DNA of 64,000 nt from Psychrobacter sp. NG254 (GTDB lineage Bacteria > Pseudomonadota > Gammaproteobacteria > Pseudomonadales > Moraxellaceae): assembly GCF_015277735.1 (NCBI RefSeq), contig NZ_JADHDA010000002.1, positions 186,001-250,000 of the forward strand. The letters run 5' to 3'. Every line of letters starts with the position of its first letter. Position 1 is the stretch's first letter. The notes beneath the pieces are model-generated. The model was not told the DNA's origin. It did no database searches and worked only from the letters and a program-made list of their open reading frames with translations. The position numbers and the translations under genes were made by a program. Positions 28,929 through 40,398 of the stretch are shown here, piece by piece.

Positions 28929-30161
28929 ATGGCTGACATCAAAGCCCCCGTTTTTCCAGAATCGGTTGCCGATGGCACAATCGTTGAATGGCACGTCACT
29001 GAAGGTCAACAAGTCAATCGTGATGACCTACTAGCTGAAATCGAAACTGATAAAGTAGTATTAGAAGTTGTGGCACCTGATAACGGTGTATTGACTAAAA
29101 TCGTCAAGCAAGTAGATGATACTGTTTTGTCTGACGAGCTAATCGCACAGTTTGAAGCGGGCGCAACTGCAGGCGACGCACCAGCTGCAGCAGAGCAGTC
29201 AGCTGCACCAGCACAAGAAAACCAAGCAGCAGACGGCGGCGAGCCAGTACAAGTAACAGACAAAAAAGACGAAGCTGATCATAAAGATCAAAGCCCAGCA
29301 GTGCGTAAAGCAGCAAAAGAGTCTGGCGTCGATCCTAAAGAAGTTGAAGGCAGCGGCCGCGGTGGTCGTGTGACCAAAACTGACATGACTAACCCAACAC
29401 TAAAATCAGACAGCAGCATTAAATCTGACAGCGGTCGTCCAGTTGCTGAATCAACAGGTGAGCGTACTGAAAAACGTGTGCCAATGACGCGTCTACGTAA
29501 AACAGTAGCGAATCGTCTATTGTCAGCGTCACAAGATACTGCGATGCTAACGACGTTCAACGAAGTGAATATGAAGCCGTTGATGGATATGCGTGCTAAG
29601 TATAAAGACCAGTTCGAAAAACGTCATGGCGTACGTTTGGGCTTTATGTCATTGTTCGTAAAAGCAGCAACAGAAGCACTCAAACGCTTCCCAGCAGTTA
29701 ATGCGTCATTAGACGGCGATGATATCGTTTATCATGGTTATTATGATATCGGTGTTGCTGTATCTTCAGACCGTGGTCTGGTTGTACCAGTATTACGTGA
29801 TACCGATCGTATGAGCATGGCTGATGTAGAAAGCCGTATTCGTGAGCTTGGTGGCCTTGCCCAAAAAGGCAAGCTTGGTCTAAATGATATGACTGGCGGT
29901 ACTTTCACTATCTCAAACGGTGGTGTATTTGGCTCATTGATGTCAACGCCTATTTTGAACCCACCACAAACCGCTATCTTAGGTATGCATGCTATCAACG
30001 ACCGCCCAATGGCAGTCGATGGCAAAGTTGAAATCTTACCAATGATGTATCTAGCGTTATCTTATGACCATCGTATGATCGATGGTAAAGAAGCAGTACA
30101 GTTCTTAGTAACCATCAAAGAATTGGTTGAAGATCCAGCCATGCTACTCCTAGACCTGTAA
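28929..30161 (+). CDS. sucB: Dihydrolipoyl succinyltransferase E2 component SucB
   Basis: Core of the 2-oxoglutarate dehydrogenase complex, transferring succinyl groups to CoA. One lipoyl domain (1-~78) with the lipoyl lysine Lys42 in [11 protein letters not shown]; an Ala/Gln/Pro linker; a peripheral-subunit-binding domain with [22 protein letters not shown]; a second short Ser/Asp-rich linker; and the catalytic domain with His381 and Asp385 in SYDHRMIDG. 410 residues, normal. AAGGAG lies 8 nt before the ATG. Confidence 0.97.
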   Translation: MADIKAPVFPESVADGTIVEWHVTEGQQVNRDDLLAEIETDKVVLEVVAPDNGVLTKIVKQVDDTVLSDELIAQFEAGATAGDAPAAAEQSAAPAQENQAADGGEPVQVTDKKDEADHKDQSPAVRKAAKESGVDPKEVEGSGRGGRVTKTDMTNPTLKSDSSIKSDSGRPVAESTGERTEKRVPMTRLRKTVANRLLSASQDTAMLTTFNEVNMKPLMDMRAKYKDQFEKRHGVRLGFMSLFVKAATEALKRFPAVNASLDGDDIVYHGYYDIGVAVSSDRGLVVPVLRDTDRMSMADVESRIRELGGLAQKGKLGLNDMTGGTFTISNGGVFGSLMSTPILNPPQTAILGMHAINDRPMAVDGKVEILPMMYLALSYDHRMIDGKEAVQFLVTIKELVEDPAMLLLDL

Positions 30162-30167
30162 GCTTTT

Positions 30168-30203
30168 AAGCTTGTATTGGCAACCGCTGATACAAGCTTT
30201 TTA
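30168..30203 (+). terminator. Terminator-like hairpin between sucB and lpd
   Basis: AAGCTTGTAT (30168-30177) pairs perfectly with ATACAAGCTT (30190-30199) around a 12-nt loop, followed by five T (30198-30202). It is six bases after the sucB stop, inside an apparent operon. Confidence 0.65.
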
Positions 30204-30405
30204 ACTTTGGTATAGATAATGATTTTTATTAATCAGCGATTACCTGATTCGCTGATAACTGTATTTAAATGAATTTAATAATGGTGACTTGCTATCGATG
30301 AGTGAGTCTTCTCACTGACGTAGTGTATTAACTATTAAGTGTAGATAACGCTGATTTATCAGCGAGAAAATAACCAGTTTAAATGACACATACAATTAAA
30401 AATAG

Positions 30406-31869
<1,464 letters not shown>

Positions 31870-32010
31870 CGAGTTTTATTATTATCGATTTACAACCTGA
31901 TTGTGGTATCGCTATTGTGGCGATATCCACAGTCATGAGTGCGTTAGACGTAAGTTGCCGCGCACTTGATTTCACTTTTTATTAATTGTAAAAAATAAAG
32001 GATACAATCA

Positions 32011-33177
32011 ATGAATTTACATGAGTATCAAGCAAAAGAGCTATTAAAAAGCTACGGTTTGCCAATTCAAGAAGGCATCATTGCCTATAATGGCGACGAA
32101 GCTGCTGCTGCTTTTGATAAAACCCCAACTGACATTGCGGTAATTAAAGCGCAAGTACATGCTGGTGGCCGTGGTAAAGCGGGTGGTGTTAAGCTAGTTA
32201 AAACTCGTGAAGAAGCTAAGCAAGTTGCTGAAGAGCTGATCGGTACTAACCTAGTAACGTTCCAGACTGATGCTGATGGTCAGCCAGTTAACTTCGTATT
32301 GGTTGCAGAAGACATGTATCCAGTACAAACTGAGCTATATCTTGGCGCAGTAGTTGACCGTGCGACTCGTCGCGTGACTTTCATGGCATCTACCGAAGGT
32401 GGTGTAGATATCGAAGAAGTTGCACACAGCACCCCAGAAAAAATCTTTAAAGTACATGTTGATCCTTTAGTTGGTCTAATGCCTTTCCAAGCACGCGATG
32501 TTGCGTTCAAACTTGGCCTAGAAGGTAAGCAAATCAACCAGTTCGTTAAATTGATGACTGGTGCTTATAAAGCATTTGTTGAAAACGACTTTGCTCTAAT
32601 GGAAATTAACCCATTGGCTGTTCGTGAAAATGGCGAAATCGTTTGTGTTGATGGCAAAATTGGTATCGATTCAAACGCACTATATCGTCTGCCTAAAATT
32701 GCAGCACTACAAGACAAAACTCAAGAAAACGAACGTGAGCTTAAAGCTGCTGAGTTTGATCTAAACTACGTTGCCCTAGAAGGTAACATCGGTTGTATGG
32801 TTAACGGTGCTGGTCTTGCAATGGCAACGATGGACATTATCAAATTGTATGGCGGCAAGCCTGCTAACTTCTTGGACGTTGGCGGCGGTGCAACTAAAGA
32901 TCGCGTTGTTGAAGCATTCAAGATCATTCTTGAAGACAGCAGCGTTGAAGGTGTTCTAATCAACATCTTCGGTGGTATCGTACGTTGTGACATGATTGCA
33001 GAAGCCATTATCGCTGCTGTTAAAGAAGTCGATGTACAAGTACCTGTGGTTGTACGTCTAGAAGGTAATAATGCTGAAAAAGGCTTACAAATTCTAGAAG
33101 AGTCTGGTCTTAAGCTGACTACAGCTCAAGGCCTAGCTGATGCCGCTCAGAAAATTGTCGATGCGGTTAAAGCCTAA
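32011..33177 (+). CDS. sucC: Succinyl-CoA synthetase beta subunit SucC
   Basis: ADP/GDP-binding ATP-grasp subunit that makes ATP (or GTP) from succinyl-CoA. 388 residues, the standard length, starting [16 protein letters not shown]; nucleotide loop [14 protein letters not shown]; metal and succinate site with MEINPLAV and [12 protein letters not shown], and [19 protein letters not shown] lies 7 nt before the ATG. Followed by sucD after a 149-bp gap. Confidence 0.97.
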   Translation: MNLHEYQAKELLKSYGLPIQEGIIAYNGDEAAAAFDKTPTDIAVIKAQVHAGGRGKAGGVKLVKTREEAKQVAEELIGTNLVTFQTDADGQPVNFVLVAEDMYPVQTELYLGAVVDRATRRVTFMASTEGGVDIEEVAHSTPEKIFKVHVDPLVGLMPFQARDVAFKLGLEGKQINQFVKLMTGAYKAFVENDFALMEINPLAVRENGEIVCVDGKIGIDSNALYRLPKIAALQDKTQENERELKAAEFDLNYVALEGNIGCMVNGAGLAMATMDIIKLYGGKPANFLDVGGGATKDRVVEAFKIILEDSSVEGVLINIFGGIVRCDMIAEAIIAAVKEVDVQVPVVVRLEGNNAEKGLQILEESGLKLTTAQGLADAAQKIVDAVKA

Positions 33178-33326
33178 GTCTTTAATGATTGGTATTTAGC
33201 AATAAATACTGAAGCATAGTAGTCAACGCGTGATAGTGGTTTGGATATAAAAATTGACCATTAATATTGAATAAAAATGGTGTTAAGAGTCGCTATCACA
33301 AGACAACCGAATACAAGGAATAAATA

Positions 33327-34202
33327 ATGAGTGTATTAATCGATAAAGATACCAAAGTATTGGTACAAGGTTTCACTGGTAAAAATGGTACGTTCCACTC
33401 TGAGCAAGCGATCGAATACGGTACTAAAGTAGTCGGCGGCGTAACACCAGGTAAAGGCGGTCAAACGCATCTAGGCCTACCAGTATTTAACACTATGGCA
33501 GAAGCCATGGAAGCGACTCAAGCTGACGCTTCTGTTATCTACGTACCAGCACCATTTGTACTAGATTCTATCGTTGAGGCAATCGATGCTGGCGTTAAGT
33601 TGATCGTTGTGATCACTGAAGGCGTACCGACTATCGATATGCTAAAAGCCAAACGCTATCTTGAAGAAGCTGGCGACGTGCGTTTAGTTGGTCCTAACTG
33701 CCCAGGCGTTATCACTCCAGGTCAGTGCAAAATCGGCATCATGCCAGGCCATATCCATCAGCCAGGTAAAGTAGGTATCATCTCACGCTCTGGTACGTTG
33801 ACTTATGAAGCGGTTGCCCAGACAACTAAGCTTGGTTTTGGTCAGTCAACTTGTATCGGTATCGGTGGTGATCCTATCCCTGGTATGAACCAGATTGACG
33901 CATTGAAATTGTTCGAAGCAGATCCACAAACTGAAGCTATCATCCTAATCGGTGAGATCGGTGGTACTGCTGAAGAAGAAGCTGCTGCTTATATCAAAGA
34001 CCATGTGACTAAGCCGGTTGTTGGTTATATTGCTGGTGTTACGGCTCCAGAAGGCAAGCGTATGGGTCATGCTGGCGCTATTATCTCTGGTGGTCAAGGT
34101 ACTGCTGAAGAGAAATTCAAAGCGTTTGAAGATGCTGGTATCGCGTATACACGTGACCCATCTAAGCTTGGCGAGAAGCTAAAAGAAGTTACTGGTTGGT
34201 AA
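33327..34202 (+). CDS. sucD: Succinyl-CoA synthetase alpha subunit SucD
   Basis: CoA-binding subunit carrying the phospho-histidine. CoA-binding [17 protein letters not shown] near the start, [20 protein letters not shown], the SRSGTLTYE loop, and the catalytic His in [14 protein letters not shown]. 291 residues, normal. AAGGA precedes the ATG. It ends the TCA block; a palindrome (34204-34219) and a terminator follow at once, after which base composition drops sharply. Confidence 0.97.
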   Translation: MSVLIDKDTKVLVQGFTGKNGTFHSEQAIEYGTKVVGGVTPGKGGQTHLGLPVFNTMAEAMEATQADASVIYVPAPFVLDSIVEAIDAGVKLIVVITEGVPTIDMLKAKRYLEEAGDVRLVGPNCPGVITPGQCKIGIMPGHIHQPGKVGIISRSGTLTYEAVAQTTKLGFGQSTCIGIGGDPIPGMNQIDALKLFEADPQTEAIILIGEIGGTAEEEAAAYIKDHVTKPVVGYIAGVTAPEGKRMGHAGAIISGGQGTAEEKFKAFEDAGIAYTRDPSKLGEKLKEVTGW

Positions 34203-34256
34203 TACAGACATATGTCTGTTGTATAGCTACCAAAACTATCTTGAAAAAGTGAAAAG

Positions 34257-34281
34257 ACACCCCTACAATGGGGTGTTTTTT
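34257..34281 (+). terminator. Intrinsic terminator downstream of sucD
   Basis: ACACCCC pairs with GGGGTGT around a 6-nt loop, followed by T-run. Marks the right edge of the TCA block. Confidence 0.88.
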
Positions 34282-34312
34282 ATTGATTTGACAACGGTAT
34301 AGAGTGAAAATT

Positions 34313-37312
34313 ATGAATGATATGCTTGCTAAGAGAAAAGTTAAGATTTTAAATAATCATTACATTTTAGAAGTACCAACGAATATAAAAGTTAGTGAAA
34401 TATCAAATGATAAGTTATTAGCTCATCTCAAACATCATTATTCATCTATCTCAAATAAAGTGTTGATTCAAGGAGGCTGTTACGGTATTTATGGTATTTT
34501 TTTTGAAAAAGAGTTTAAAAGAGATGTCAAAATATTGGAGGTGGATCCATATATTTCAAAAATATCGAAGAAAAATCTATTATCTAATGATTGTAAGCAT
34601 GTTACTTATGATTCGAAAGTCATAAATTCTGTTGCAAAAAAATTCGATGCTTATACTAACTCTTCAAAGCCGTTAACATCAATATTGGCTGAGTCCATTA
34701 GTGGAAGCGTAAGTTCTTTTCTATTTAAAGATATAGAGGAAGGTACGGGTCTTATACTTATAAATGACTGCACACTAAAGAATGTTGAATCTTTATTGAA
34801 TCATATAGATAACGATAATAAAAATAATAAACAGCTTATAATTATAAAAAAAAGTTGTATTAAAAATGAAGAAAATCTTGATAAATTAAAAATAATTGAT
34901 GATTACGCTGGTTACTTGTTTTATAGTAAGATTACGAAAGAGAGTTACTCTAACAACAACTTCATTGTCGAAGAAAAAATGGAGACTGGTATCAGCGAAA
35001 TACTTAAAAGTATTAAAAATTTAAAAGAGGAAGTTAACGAAATAAAAGTAGGACACTCTGTTCAGTTAAACTTCTTCAATACAATTAATAATTTGCGTCC
35101 TAATTTAGAAAGAGGTGACTTATTAATTCTTGAAAGAATTATAGACGATATTATAAATGTCTATGAAAAGGAAATATACAACCTTAATAAAACAGTAACT
35201 AAGCGTGATAAAAAAATAAGAGCGTTACTTAATTCTAATACCTGGAAATATACACAATTTGCAAGAAACCGTCTTGGATTTGATAAAGTGTCTTTTGATG
35301 ACTATATAGAAAAAAATAAACATCAAGAAAGCTTTAACCAAGAAAAAATTGGTAAGTTACGTTCAGAAATTTTAAAAATTACTAATAAGCAAAATGAAAT
35401 AAATACTACTCTTATCGATGTCATAAATAAGAACCCAGAAACACATGAAAATTTAAGTTATTCTCCTATACATTTATCTCGTAACTTAATTGAGAGTACA
35501 GAACCACCTGAACATAGAAGAAAATTGATATCTCTTGATGTTGAAGAAAATACTAATCGTTTTAACAAAATAGTGAAAAATATTTTTCATGAAAAAAAGT
35601 TTGCTGGATTGGCCGCACTTCCTTCGAGAGAGCTAGCTCTTAAGAGAGTGGTTAACTCGTTAGTGCATCAGGTTGATCAGTTAGGAGTATATTTAAATGG
35701 TTGGAACCATATTCCAGACTTTTTAAATCATCCAAAAATAATTGTTGCTACGAGTCAAGACCATGGAGATTTAGGTGATGCAGGAAAATTCTTCTGGGTA
35801 AATGATTTTGAAGGATACTACTTCAGTTGTGATGATGATCTGGTCTATCCAAACGACTATGTTGAGAGAATTATAAATAAGATTAAATATTACAATTATA
35901 GAGCGGTAGTTGGTTGGCATGGATCAGTCGTGTCAGACTTCTTTAAGGATTACTATGATCCTAAAGACCGTAGAGTTTTTTCTTACTCTGCTGGCCGACC
36001 ATTTGACTTAGATGTTCATATTCTTGGCACTGGAGTATTAGGTTTTCACTCTTCAACTATGAAAGTCAGCTTGCAAGACTTTGAAAGACCTAATATGGCT
36101 GATATTTTCTTCGCAAGATTGGGACAGCAACAGAAAGTTAAATTCGTCGTCATGGAGCACAAACCTAAAGAAATAGAAACTATAGAAGAGTTCCAAGAAG
36201 ACTCTATTAATAAGCATGGACAAAAGCAAGTTGAATCTGCAAAAAATGTTCGAAAATATAAAAATGATATTTCAACAAATTTAAATTGGCGTCTAAACAA
36301 CTCTCAAGCATTAAAAGTACTTCTAATTGGTCGTTTTGATAATTTTAAAAAAGGTGGGATACATAAGTCAAATTTACTAATTAAAAAATATTTAAAAGAA
36401 TTAGGACACGAAGTTTATACAATAGATAGTCAATCAACTAACTTTGAAATTTTTGATAACAGAATTGATGTGGCGATGATTTATCCTGGAGATCCAAATA
36501 GACCAGACTACTCTGAGTCTCTTCAGAAAATGGATATATTAAGAGGAATGGGTATTCCAATATTATTAAATATGTCATATAACTCAAACCCAGTTCGTTC
36601 AAAGTTTATTTCTAAAACTATAAACTTATATAATTTGGAAAAATCCAAATCTAAAGTGTGCTTGATGGCCTTTAGTGAAAGCATGAAGTTTGACGCGCAT
36701 TTAAACTCTATAAAAAAATACATTGTCAGTTTTCCTAAAACTATTGATGTTGATAATTTGAGAGAGGAGTTACCAAGTTTTAACGATAGGGAAGGAATAT
36801 TTTTCGGAGATGCGACGAAGTTAAACAATCCAGAGATAACCGATGGCAAAGTGATAAATTGGGTTTCTGAAGCTAGAAAAAGGATGCCGAAGACTAATTT
36901 TTACGTGATTAAACATTATAGCGGGAAATTTGAGATACCTAATTTCGAGTTTGCCCCTTTTATGGAAAGCGCAGAATTAATGCGTTGGATATCTAAAAAA
37001 AGGTTATCTATCTGTCTTAACCAGTTTACTACTTATGAGATGGTACCTGTAGAGTCTCAATCTGTAGGAACTCCTGTAGTATACAGATCTATGCTTCAAT
37101 CATTGAATGAAGCGATTGGTTTAACTGGAGTACCTGTTACTGAGCCGAGTATATTTGGTGAAATGTGTCAGTGGTTGTACAATGATGAGAATGCATGGAA
37201 AGAGTACTCGAGATTAAGTTTGTTAAACTTTAAAAGAAATCACATCAGTTCTAGCCGTATAGGTTTAGAAACGTCACTGCGTAAAGTAATTGCAATTAAT
37301 TACGAGGTATAG
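34313..37312 (+). CDS. Large multi-domain glycosyltransferase-like protein (GT-A-like plus GT-B-like)
   Basis: 999 residues with no signal peptide or membrane span. Residues ~1-215: Rossmann-like region with VLIQGGCYGIYGIFF and KILEVDPY, perhaps a degenerate methyltransferase. Residues ~220-390: Lys/Glu/Asn-rich, probably coiled coil. Residues ~420-640: glycosyltransferase-like domain with ALPSRELALKRVVNSL and the acidic metal-binding triplet Asp507-509 in CDDDLVYPNDY. Residues ~667-999: GT-B-like half with KVLLIGRFD and VPVESQSVGTPVVY (Glu914). Start at 34313 is chosen because GAG lies 8 nt upstream; GTG 34304 and ATG 34322 are alternatives. The gene is very AT-rich. It opens the glycan island; substrate unknown. 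Confidence 0.7.
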   Translation: MNDMLAKRKVKILNNHYILEVPTNIKVSEISNDKLLAHLKHHYSSISNKVLIQGGCYGIYGIFFEKEFKRDVKILEVDPYISKISKKNLLSNDCKHVTYDSKVINSVAKKFDAYTNSSKPLTSILAESISGSVSSFLFKDIEEGTGLILINDCTLKNVESLLNHIDNDNKNNKQLIIIKKSCIKNEENLDKLKIIDDYAGYLFYSKITKESYSNNNFIVEEKMETGISEILKSIKNLKEEVNEIKVGHSVQLNFFNTINNLRPNLERGDLLILERIIDDIINVYEKEIYNLNKTVTKRDKKIRALLNSNTWKYTQFARNRLGFDKVSFDDYIEKNKHQESFNQEKIGKLRSEILKITNKQNEINTTLIDVINKNPETHENLSYSPIHLSRNLIESTEPPEHRRKLISLDVEENTNRFNKIVKNIFHEKKFAGLAALPSRELALKRVVNSLVHQVDQLGVYLNGWNHIPDFLNHPKIIVATSQDHGDLGDAGKFFWVNDFEGYYFSCDDDLVYPNDYVERIINKIKYYNYRAVVGWHGSVVSDFFKDYYDPKDRRVFSYSAGRPFDLDVHILGTGVLGFHSSTMKVSLQDFERPNMADIFFARLGQQQKVKFVVMEHKPKEIETIEEFQEDSINKHGQKQVESAKNVRKYKNDISTNLNWRLNNSQALKVLLIGRFDNFKKGGIHKSNLLIKKYLKELGHEVYTIDSQSTNFEIFDNRIDVAMIYPGDPNRPDYSESLQKMDILRGMGIPILLNMSYNSNPVRSKFISKTINLYNLEKSKSKVCLMAFSESMKFDAHLNSIKKYIVSFPKTIDVDNLREELPSFNDREGIFFGDATKLNNPEITDGKVINWVSEARKRMPKTNFYVIKHYSGKFEIPNFEFAPFMESAELMRWISKKRLSICLNQFTTYEMVPVESQSVGTPVVYRSMLQSLNEAIGLTGVPVTEPSIFGEMCQWLYNDENAWKEYSRLSLLNFKRNHISSSRIGLETSLRKVIAINYEV

Positions 37313-37315
37313 ATT

Positions 37316-38590
37316 TTGAATCAAGAAACTATTACTAATCTTCCTTGGGATAATGTTTGTAGGATCGTAGACAAAAAACTCACTTTGAAAAAAGTTTTAC
37401 AAACCTTAGCTTTAGATTTTTTAGATTTAAATCAACCAGTTTCTATAGAGTTTTTAACCGAGGTTTGGATCAAAAACTTTACTACTTCTGATAAAAAATT
37501 GGTATTTTTAGCAGAATGTTATGATTGTTTTGAAGAGGTAGAAATTCTCCTGAATTTTTTCAAAAAACTAGATAACTCCTTAAATGTTAAATTATTTATT
37601 TTTTCAAGTAAGTTCATAAAATACGAAAATGATTTTAGAGTGCATTTTGTTCATGTTCCTTCGTCAACGCATCAAGAGTATGAGAGAAAAATAGCTTCGC
37701 ATATTAAACGCTTGTATGAAGCAACTACTCAAGATAATACTGATATTAGTTTTCCAAAAGATAAGATATCTACCATTTATTCAGAATTGAGTAATAAAAT
37801 TAAAGATGTATCAAACGCTAGCTTTATGTTAGAAGTGAATTTAGGAAATGTAAATTATGAAATGCTATGTAAGTTTACGGATACAACTGATAAGATTATA
37901 ATTTTTGGACAAGATGCTCTAACTCGTTCGAAAGTAAGTTTACCTTATTTCTTTAGATGGAAGTGGATGGATGATATTGATGCTAATATTATTATTTTAA
38001 ATGATCCTACATTGTATAAAGATGAAAAAATAAATGGGGGTTGGTTTGTAGGTGATGAGAAGAGAGATTATGTTTCTGAGTTTTCAAAGATATTAAAGAC
38101 TATCATCAAGAGTAGAAATATCTCTAATATTGTTAATTTTTACGGAGCCTCTGCTGGAGGCTTTAGTGTATTATCGATATCTAGTTTTTTTGAGGAATCA
38201 AAAGTCATTGTTGATATACCACAAATAAATTTACTTACTTATCATGCTTCTAAGGAAATTGAACCACTAGCTATACACTGTTTCAATATGAACCTATCGC
38301 AAATTCAAAGTTCGAAATATCTTTATCGCTTTAATGTCATAGATAGGTTGAAAGCTAACGAGAATGTTCCTAACCTTCTATATTTGCATAATATTCATGA
38401 TACTCTACATGAAAATCAGGTTAAGGAGTTTACAAGTAGATGGTTGGAGTTAGTATCTAGATATGGAAAAAATAAAAGAACAAATCTAAAATTCATAACT
38501 TATGACCAATGGCATCTTACTAAAGGTGGACATTTTCCATTAAATAAATATTCTACAATACAAATGATGAAGGATTTTTTTGAGCTATGA
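37316..38590 (+). CDS. Putative alpha/beta-hydrolase-fold protein in glycan locus (possible O-acyltransferase or esterase)
   Basis: 424 residues, not recognised as a named family. The C-terminal half has the nucleophile-elbow pattern GASAGG (Ser279), a later Asp362 in NIHDTLHE, and His400 in WHLTKGGHFP, the order Ser-Asp-His of alpha/beta hydrolases and of Asp2-like acyltransferases. The start codon is TTG, supported by GAGG 8 nt upstream and by the position 3 nt after the previous stop; this indicates translational coupling with the large glycosyltransferase. No signal peptide, so it would act in the cytoplasm. AT-rich like its neighbours. Confidence 0.6.
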   Translation: MNQETITNLPWDNVCRIVDKKLTLKKVLQTLALDFLDLNQPVSIEFLTEVWIKNFTTSDKKLVFLAECYDCFEEVEILLNFFKKLDNSLNVKLFIFSSKFIKYENDFRVHFVHVPSSTHQEYERKIASHIKRLYEATTQDNTDISFPKDKISTIYSELSNKIKDVSNASFMLEVNLGNVNYEMLCKFTDTTDKIIIFGQDALTRSKVSLPYFFRWKWMDDIDANIIILNDPTLYKDEKINGGWFVGDEKRDYVSEFSKILKTIIKSRNISNIVNFYGASAGGFSVLSISSFFEESKVIVDIPQINLLTYHASKEIEPLAIHCFNMNLSQIQSSKYLYRFNVIDRLKANENVPNLLYLHNIHDTLHENQVKEFTSRWLELVSRYGKNKRTNLKFITYDQWHLTKGGHFPLNKYSTIQMMKDFFEL

Positions 38591-38611
38591 TAAATTTAGT
38601 TAGGCTTAATT

Positions 38612-40393
38612 ATGTCTGATATTAATACAGTATTAATACTCACAAACTCTATTGATATGGGTGGTAGAGAAACTAGGCTTTTAGAAGAAATGAAAGTCCT
38701 CACTTCTAAAAGCAAAATAAGTTTACATTTGATTAATATGTTTAATAACAAAAGTAAACGGGCAACTGAGCTATTATCTGAATATGCTTTGATTACTGAC
38801 TATAATTTATCTTCAGAAGTTTCAGATATATCTATAGACTTCGTTATAGATACAGTAGCCCGAATAGTCAGTTATTGTCATTTGCATAATATACAAGCGC
38901 TATATATTCATAATTCTGATATAGAAGCTCTGATAGGTTCTTTTGTCGCTCAGCAGCTAAAGATCCCAATATTTTGTACTTTGCATGGTAAAGGAATGGT
39001 GTTTAGCAATAGGCTTAATCCAGTATTACATTTTATTTTTTATTATCTGATAGCACCTTCACTCAGTCTACTAATAACTATGTCTTATAGCTTAAAAGAT
39101 GTAATAATTAAATATCCTTTTTCCAAAGTTCAGGTGTTACCAAATTTAGTTGACACAGAGTATTTTAATTGTAAGGTAAACAGAGATGTTGATATAAGTA
39201 TTGAGAAGTGGGTCATTGTTAGTAGGCTATCAATTGAAAAGTATGTAGGTATATTGAAATTTATCGAATATGCTTATTTAAGTGGAATAAAGGGAATAGA
39301 TATAGTTGGAGATGGTACTTTAACAGATTTTATTAAGTCTGAAGTCATGGAATGTGGTCTAGATAGTTATGTTACTTTTTTGGGTGAAAGAAATGTCACT
39401 AGTGAATTACTCAACCAGTATGCGGTAGTAGTCGGTGTAGGCCGTGTAATTTTGGAAGCAATAGCTAACCAGAATTTAGCTTTTGTAATCGGTACTGGTG
39501 GTAATGAGTTTATGTCAGGCTTTGTTAACGAAGAAAATATATCTGAGTTGGCTTACGAGAATTTTACTGGAAGGAACTTAAAGTCTTTAGATTATGAAGG
39601 TTTCCAACAACAATTAGGATTAGTTGGAAAAATAAAGGTAGAAAAGCTTAGACAGTTTGTAGTGGATAATCACTCCAGTACGTACTTATTGGAAGAATAT
39701 GTAAACTATATAGGAGATGTGGAGTTCCAAGACAATCCTTTGATAGCCGACTTATATTCTTCTATAAGCCATTTCAGGGGTGCTGTCTCAACTCCATTTT
39801 ATTTGAGAAATAGTTTTATCAGTCTTTTAGAGAATTTAGTATGTAGTGATTTCTATACTACTAATCTAGAAAGAGCTTTTATCTTGATGAAGTCTCGTCT
39901 AGAAAATAAATTTATGTATCCTAATAGTAATCATCAAAAGAAATATCATCTAAAAATAAATAGACCTGTCTTAAAGGGTGACAACCTCCTATTGTGTAAT
40001 AATTTAGAGTTTCGAAAGGAAGGCACTATATTTAAAATATCTAACTATAATCACGATATAAACTCAAATAAAAGCTATATAGTATTTTTACATTTTCATC
40101 ACAAAAATCTTATAGAAAAAGAAAAAGAAAAATATGGTGTTCTGATTCAATTAACTCTTCATAATTTATTAAGTTGCTCTAAAGTAATTCCTTCTTCAGA
40201 AGTAAATTATATTTCACACAACCAAAAATTAGGATTTCATAGAATTTTGTATTTTGATTATGATAATTTGCGTGATGGTATTAAATTAATATTACCATCA
40301 AATATTGCCATAACGTCAATTAAAATATCATCTCTTAAAACAGGCTTAAATATTAATATAGATAAACTACATGTATGGACCACATATGAGTAA
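38612..40393 (+). CDS. GT4-like glycosyltransferase with an unknown C-terminal domain
   Basis: 593 residues. The first ~375 follow the GT-B GT4 pattern: TNSIDMGGRETRLLEEM at the N-terminus, TLHGKG, VLPNLVDTEYF, VSRLSIEKY, IVGDGTLTDF, FLGER, and Glu282 in GRVILEAIANQNLAFV, where GT4 enzymes have their EX7E motif. The last ~160 residues, with many beta-strand-like stretches, look like a separate beta-rich domain I cannot name. Part of the plus-strand set of three glycan genes. It ends only five bases from the end of the converging GT2 gene. Confidence 0.8.
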   Translation: MSDINTVLILTNSIDMGGRETRLLEEMKVLTSKSKISLHLINMFNNKSKRATELLSEYALITDYNLSSEVSDISIDFVIDTVARIVSYCHLHNIQALYIHNSDIEALIGSFVAQQLKIPIFCTLHGKGMVFSNRLNPVLHFIFYYLIAPSLSLLITMSYSLKDVIIKYPFSKVQVLPNLVDTEYFNCKVNRDVDISIEKWVIVSRLSIEKYVGILKFIEYAYLSGIKGIDIVGDGTLTDFIKSEVMECGLDSYVTFLGERNVTSELLNQYAVVVGVGRVILEAIANQNLAFVIGTGGNEFMSGFVNEENISELAYENFTGRNLKSLDYEGFQQQLGLVGKIKVEKLRQFVVDNHSSTYLLEEYVNYIGDVEFQDNPLIADLYSSISHFRGAVSTPFYLRNSFISLLENLVCSDFYTTNLERAFILMKSRLENKFMYPNSNHQKKYHLKINRPVLKGDNLLLCNNLEFRKEGTIFKISNYNHDINSNKSYIVFLHFHHKNLIEKEKEKYGVLIQLTLHNLLSCSKVIPSSEVNYISHNQKLGFHRILYFDYDNLRDGIKLILPSNIAITSIKISSLKTGLNINIDKLHVWTTYE

Positions 40394-40398
40394 CTAAA

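Noticed and set aside
34204..34219. 16-bp perfect palindrome ACAGACATATGTCTGT after sucD as an operator
   Set aside because: It is directly after the stop codon and before the terminator, not near a promoter; more likely part of the 3' end structure or chance.
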